64,000 nt of DNA. Source: Herbidospora cretacea. GTDB taxonomy: Bacteria; Actinomycetota; Actinomycetes; Streptosporangiales; Streptosporangiaceae. Location: positions 118,042 through 182,041 of the forward strand of contig NZ_BBXG01000007.1 of the NCBI RefSeq assembly GCF_001570605.1. Reading direction: 5' to 3'. The notes under the pieces are model-generated. The model was not told where the DNA came from and did no database searches. It worked only from the letters and a program-made list of their open reading frames with translations. A program made the translations under genes and the position numbers. Numbering within the stretch: position 1 is the stretch's first letter; every line of letters starts with the position of its first letter. Of the stretch, positions 60,856 through 64,000 are shown in pieces.

Positions 60856-62744
60856 TCGACATCATTCACGGACACGTCGTCGCGGACCCCTACCGCTGGC
60901 TCGAAGACCCCGGCTCCGACGAGACCCGGGCCTGGCAGGCGCAGCAGGAGGCCGTCTGGCAGAGCCAGCTCCTGCCCGAGCGGGACAGGTTCCGGGCCAG
61001 GATCGACGAGCTGAGCGACACCGGCGTCGTGGGGGCCCCGATCTGGCGCGCCGGCACCGCCTTCCGGGTCCGCCGCGACCCGGGCCGCCGCCTGCCCGTC
61101 CTCTACGCCGATGACCGGCCGATCCTCGACCCCGAGGCGATCGACCCCGGCGCGACCACCCTGCTGGAGGCCTGGCACCCCTCACCCGACGGCACGCTCG
61201 TCGCCTGCCAGCTCTCCCGGGGCGGCGACGAACGCTCCGAGCTCTACGTCATCGACGCCCGGACCGGGGGCCTCGTCGGCGGCCCGGTCGGGGGGCTGCG
61301 CCGCTCGCCGGTGGCCTGGCTGCCGGGTGGCGACGGCTTCTACTACGTCCGCGACCGCCGGGCCCGCCTCCACCGCCTCGGCGGCGACGACCTCGACGTG
61401 GCCGACGCCGACGGCCTGGCCCTCAGCGCCGACGGCCGCTGGCTCACCCTGTCGGTCAACCGGGGGCCGGGCAACGACGTGTGGCTGTGCGACCTGGTCA
61501 GCCCGGCCAGGCGGGTCGTCCAGCAGGACGTCGCGGCCAGGTCGGCGGTCGCGGTGGGGGGCGACGGGAGGGCGTACATGATCACGACCCTCGACGCCCC
61601 CCGGGGACGCCTGCGCGTGGCCGACCCCGCCGCGCCCCACGACTTCCGCGACCTGGTCCCGGAGGACGCCGAAGCGGTGATCGCCGACTTCGCCCTGCTC
61701 GACGGGGTTCTCCTGGTGGCGTGGGTGCGCCACGCGATCGGAGAGATCTCCGTCCACGATCCCGAGACCGGGGAGCGTCAAGGAGCGGTCCCGCTCCCCG
61801 GTCTCGGCTCCATCGGGCGGATGTCCGCCCGCGACCACGAGGTGTGGTTCACCTACTCCGACTACGTCACCCCCGAGAGCGTCTACCGCTACGACGCCCG
61901 AACCGGCGAGACCACCCTGTGGGAGGCCGCCCCGGGCCGGGCCGAGCTGCCCGAGATCGAGTCCCACCAGGTCGTCTACCAGTCGGCCGACGGCACCCCG
62001 GTCCGGATGGTCGTGCTCAGCCGGGGGCTGCCGGGGCCGAGCCCGTGCGTCCTCTACGGCTACGGCGGGTTCGGGGTGCCGCTCACCCCCTCCTACTCCT
62101 CCTACGTCCTGCCCTGGCTGGAGGCGGGTGGCGTCTTCGCGTTCGCCCAGGTCAGAGGGGGCGGAGAAGAGGGTGAGGGGTGGCACCGGGCCGGGATGCG
62201 GGGGCGCAAGCAGAACTCGTTCGACGACTTCGCCGCCGCCGCCGAGACCCTGATCGCGGCGGGCTGGACCCGGCCCGACCTGCTCGGGGTCACCGGCGAG
62301 TCGGGCGGCGGGCTGCTCGTCGGGGCGCTCGTCACCCAGCGGCCGGAACTGGTGGCCGCCGCCGTCTGCTCCGCGCCGGTGCTCGACATGATCAGGTTCG
62401 AACGGTCGGGGCTCGGGGCCTCGTGGGTGCCGGAATACGGCTCCGCCGACGACCCCGAGCAGTTCGCCTGGCTGCTGGCCTACTCGCCCTACCACCACGT
62501 CAAGGAGGGGGTCGACTACCCGGCCACCCTGTTCACCGTCTTCGACGGCGACAGCCGGGTCGACCCGCTCCACGCCCGCAAGATGTGCGCCGCCCTCCAG
62601 GGGGCGACCTCCGGCGTGCGGCCGATCCTGTTCCGCCACGAGGCCGGCGTCGGCCACGCGGGCCGATCGGCCGACCGCGCGGCCGGGCTGGCCGCCGACA
62701 TGCTGGCGTTCCTGGCCCGTGAGCTGGGCCTCGACCAGGGTTAG
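60852..62744 (+). CDS. Prolyl oligopeptidase (S9A), likely lanthipeptide leader peptidase
   Basis: 630 residues from ATG 60852, overlapping the exporter gene (ATGA). Family S9: N-terminal YRWLEDP (14-20), a seven-bladed propeller (about 60-370), then an alpha/beta hydrolase with Ser484 in GESGGG (family usual G-G-S-N-G-G), Asp571 in DSRVDPLH and His602 in VGHAGR. It cuts after Pro in short peptides; FlaP in the flavipeptin cluster is a known class III example. The precursor's leader has Pro only at 12 and 17, so cuts after these are predicted. Cytosolic, no signal peptide. Confidence 0.92.
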   Translation: MIDIIHGHVVADPYRWLEDPGSDETRAWQAQQEAVWQSQLLPERDRFRARIDELSDTGVVGAPIWRAGTAFRVRRDPGRRLPVLYADDRPILDPEAIDPGATTLLEAWHPSPDGTLVACQLSRGGDERSELYVIDARTGGLVGGPVGGLRRSPVAWLPGGDGFYYVRDRRARLHRLGGDDLDVADADGLALSADGRWLTLSVNRGPGNDVWLCDLVSPARRVVQQDVAARSAVAVGGDGRAYMITTLDAPRGRLRVADPAAPHDFRDLVPEDAEAVIADFALLDGVLLVAWVRHAIGEISVHDPETGERQGAVPLPGLGSIGRMSARDHEVWFTYSDYVTPESVYRYDARTGETTLWEAAPGRAELPEIESHQVVYQSADGTPVRMVVLSRGLPGPSPCVLYGYGGFGVPLTPSYSSYVLPWLEAGGVFAFAQVRGGGEEGEGWHRAGMRGRKQNSFDDFAAAAETLIAAGWTRPDLLGVTGESGGGLLVGALVTQRPELVAAAVCSAPVLDMIRFERSGLGASWVPEYGSADDPEQFAWLLAYSPYHHVKEGVDYPATLFTVFDGDSRVDPLHARKMCAALQGATSGVRPILFRHEAGVGHAGRSADRAAGLAADMLAFLARELGLDQG

Positions 62745-62751
62745 GGAGCCG

Positions 62752-63240
62752 TCAGGCCGACCGCTGCAGGAGCAGGGCCATCGCGGCGGGCGGGGCGGTG
62801 GTCAGGGACATCTCGAACCAGACCTTGTTGCGGCCGCCCTCGCGGACGATGCCCCACCGGTCGGCCAGGGCGTCGAGCAGCGGCAGGCCCCGGCCGTTGG
62901 TGGCGGTCGCGGTCGAGTGGCCGGCACACGGCGGTTCGGCCGAGCCGTCGTCCTGGACGCAGACCCGCACCTCGTCGGAGGAGAACCAGACCGTCACGGT
63001 GAACACGCCGCCGTCGCCGGATCTGGAGTGGACGACCGCGTTCGTGGCGATCTCACTCGTGAGCAGCACGCAGTCGTCGTGGAGCGGGTGGTCCCTGCCG
63101 ATCGTGGCCGAGACGAGCCGCCGGGCCAGGACGATCTGGTCGCGGCCCCCCGCGAGCCGGGCGACCCTGGCGGCCCGGAGATCGGTGGTGATAGTCGTGT
63201 CGATGGAGTCGAGTGTGGTGACGTTCCCCGAACCGTTCAT
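62752..63240 (-). CDS. HATPase anti-sigma-type kinase (RsbW/SpoIIAB-like)
   Basis: 162 residues from the minus-strand ATG 63240, with GAGGAGG four bases upstream. The HATPase fold is marked by an N-box LLTSEIATNAVVHS (about 58-71), the DDGS motif in VRVCVQDDGS (about 90-99) and the G2 loop NGRGLPLLDALAD (about 115). Such proteins bind sigma factors or their antagonists and phosphorylate them on Ser. No partner is adjacent; the STAS protein at 2281 is a remote candidate. Converges on the peptidase with an 8-bp gap. Confidence 0.85.
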   Translation of the reverse strand: MNGSGNVTTLDSIDTTITTDLRAARVARLAGGRDQIVLARRLVSATIGRDHPLHDDCVLLTSEIATNAVVHSRSGDGGVFTVTVWFSSDEVRVCVQDDGSAEPPCAGHSTATATNGRGLPLLDALADRWGIVREGGRNKVWFEMSLTTAPPAAMALLLQRSA

Positions 63241-63354
63241 GCGTCCTCCTCGATGACTGCGCAATGAAGACGCGCCACCACGGCGTCCGAGATGTCACGC
63301 GAAGGTGCGACTGTGCTTCCCTGAGGGAACCGGCGCTGCCGTAGTGTCGGGACC

Positions 63355-64000
63355 ATGCTGACGCTGATGGCGGTGCACGCCCACCCCGACGACGAGGTCA
63401 TGGGCACCGGGGGCATCTTCGCGAAATACGCCGCCGAAGGGGTGCGTACCGTCCTGGTGACCTGCACCAACGGCGACCAGGGCGACGGGCCGGGCGGGGT
63501 GAAGCCGGGGCAGCCGGGCCACTCCGAGGCCGACGTGGTCAAACAGCGGCTGGCCGAGCTGGCCGAGTCGGTGGGCCACCTGAACATCGGCCACGTCGAG
63601 CTGCTCGGATACCGCGACTCGGGCATGGACGGCTGGGACGGCAACGCCAGCCCCGACGCGTTCGCCAACGTCGACTTCGACCAGGCGGTGGCCAAGGTGG
63701 CGGCGCTGATGGCCGAATATCGGCCGGAGGTCGTCGTGACGTATGACGAGAACGGCAACTACGGCCATCCGGATCACATCCAGGCCCACCGGGTGGCGGT
63801 GGCGGCGAGCGACGCGACCGGGATTCCGGTGAAGTTCTACTACACGGCGGTGCCCCGGGGGGTCATCCAGGCGTCGGTCGCGGCGATGAAGGAGCAGGGC
63901 ATGGACCCGGGGTGGGAGGTGCCCGACGACTTCGGCACCCCCGACGAACTGATCACCACGGTGGTCGACACCCACGAGCAGGCCGAGGCGAAGGTCGCCG
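63355..64000 (+). CDS. PIG-L/LmbE-family deacetylase, MshB/Mca-like (3' end outside window)
   Basis: 215 visible residues from ATG 63355. The zinc motif HAHPDDEVMG (8-17) and the second ligand in GNYGHPDHI (about 137-145) mark the LmbE fold. In actinomycetes the closest-known members are the mycothiol enzymes MshB (GlcNAc-Ins deacetylase) and Mca (mycothiol conjugate amidase). Which one it is cannot be told from the part seen. Divergent from the HATPase gene across 114 bp. Confidence 0.88.
   Translation, partial: MLTLMAVHAHPDDEVMGTGGIFAKYAAEGVRTVLVTCTNGDQGDGPGGVKPGQPGHSEADVVKQRLAELAESVGHLNIGHVELLGYRDSGMDGWDGNASPDAFANVDFDQAVAKVAALMAEYRPEVVVTYDENGNYGHPDHIQAHRVAVAASDATGIPVKFYYTAVPRGVIQASVAAMKEQGMDPGWEVPDDFGTPDELITTVVDTHEQAEAKVA

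Overview
The window is about 70% GC, uses many GTG starts and 4-bp gene overlaps, and carries typical actinomycete families (AfsR/SARP and LAL regulators, Fe-S-free stress modules, SapB-like lanthipeptide, mycothiol-type PIG-L deacetylase). The order tRNA-Thr, tRNA-Met, rpmG, two MaoC dehydratases, murB is that of Streptomyces and its relatives. A filamentous actinomycete, possibly of the Streptosporangiales, is the best inference; the species cannot be named from sequence alone.

Layout. 1-5.3 kb: a GAF regulator (cut by the window edge), a GAF sensor kinase, a STAS protein, a GntR regulator with its own palindromic operator, purC and two small genes. 5.3-13.6 kb: a UvrA-type ABC protein, an exported FG-GAP repeat protein, a large SARP-AAA regulator and a hemerythrin protein. 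13.7-18.8 kb: a conserved core block (lipoprotein, tRNA-Thr, tRNA-Met, rpmG, two MaoC proteins, a CysRS-like/glycosyltransferase fusion, murB), then a yybP-ykoY manganese riboswitch ahead of a GDT1/UPF0016 cation exporter. 18.8-28.4 kb: a LAL regulator, deoC with two aldehyde dehydrogenase-family genes, an AT-richer island carrying an XRE-ImmA/PIN pair, and an amidase. 28.4-40.3 kb: an SPFH-RHH operon with a long palindrome, an exported lipid-binding-like protein, hrpB, a short Rho paralogue, Nudix and NYN genes flanking a shared palindrome, and two TetR-controlled groups. 40.3-46.7 kb: lipB and a divergent locus for methylated-amine catabolism (APC permease, choline-kinase-like protein, dimethylglycine-dehydrogenase-like flavoprotein) around an 18-bp operator, plus a PfkB protein lacking its catalytic motif.

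46.8-54.2 kb: small genes, a repeat-rich non-coding stretch, and a complete beta-glucoside operon (binding protein, two permeases, GH1 glucosidase, LacI) behind several palindromic operators; no ATPase is encoded, so a shared MsiK-type ATPase is presumed. 54.2-62.7 kb: the most interesting system, a compact class III lanthipeptide cluster: LanKC synthetase, a 48-aa precursor not listed by length-limited gene callers, an attenuator hairpin, two half ABC exporters with complementary degenerate nucleotide sites, and a prolyl oligopeptidase likely to process the leader. 62.7-64 kb: an anti-sigma-type ATPase and a PIG-L deacetylase cut by the window end.

The cluster logic is that LanKC phosphorylates, eliminates and cyclises Ser/Thr in a core holding two S/T-x2-S/T-x3-C units (the labionin/lanthionine pattern of labyrinthopeptin and SapB), the heterodimeric exporter moves the product, and the peptidase trims an unusual Gly/His-rich leader that carries only two prolines.
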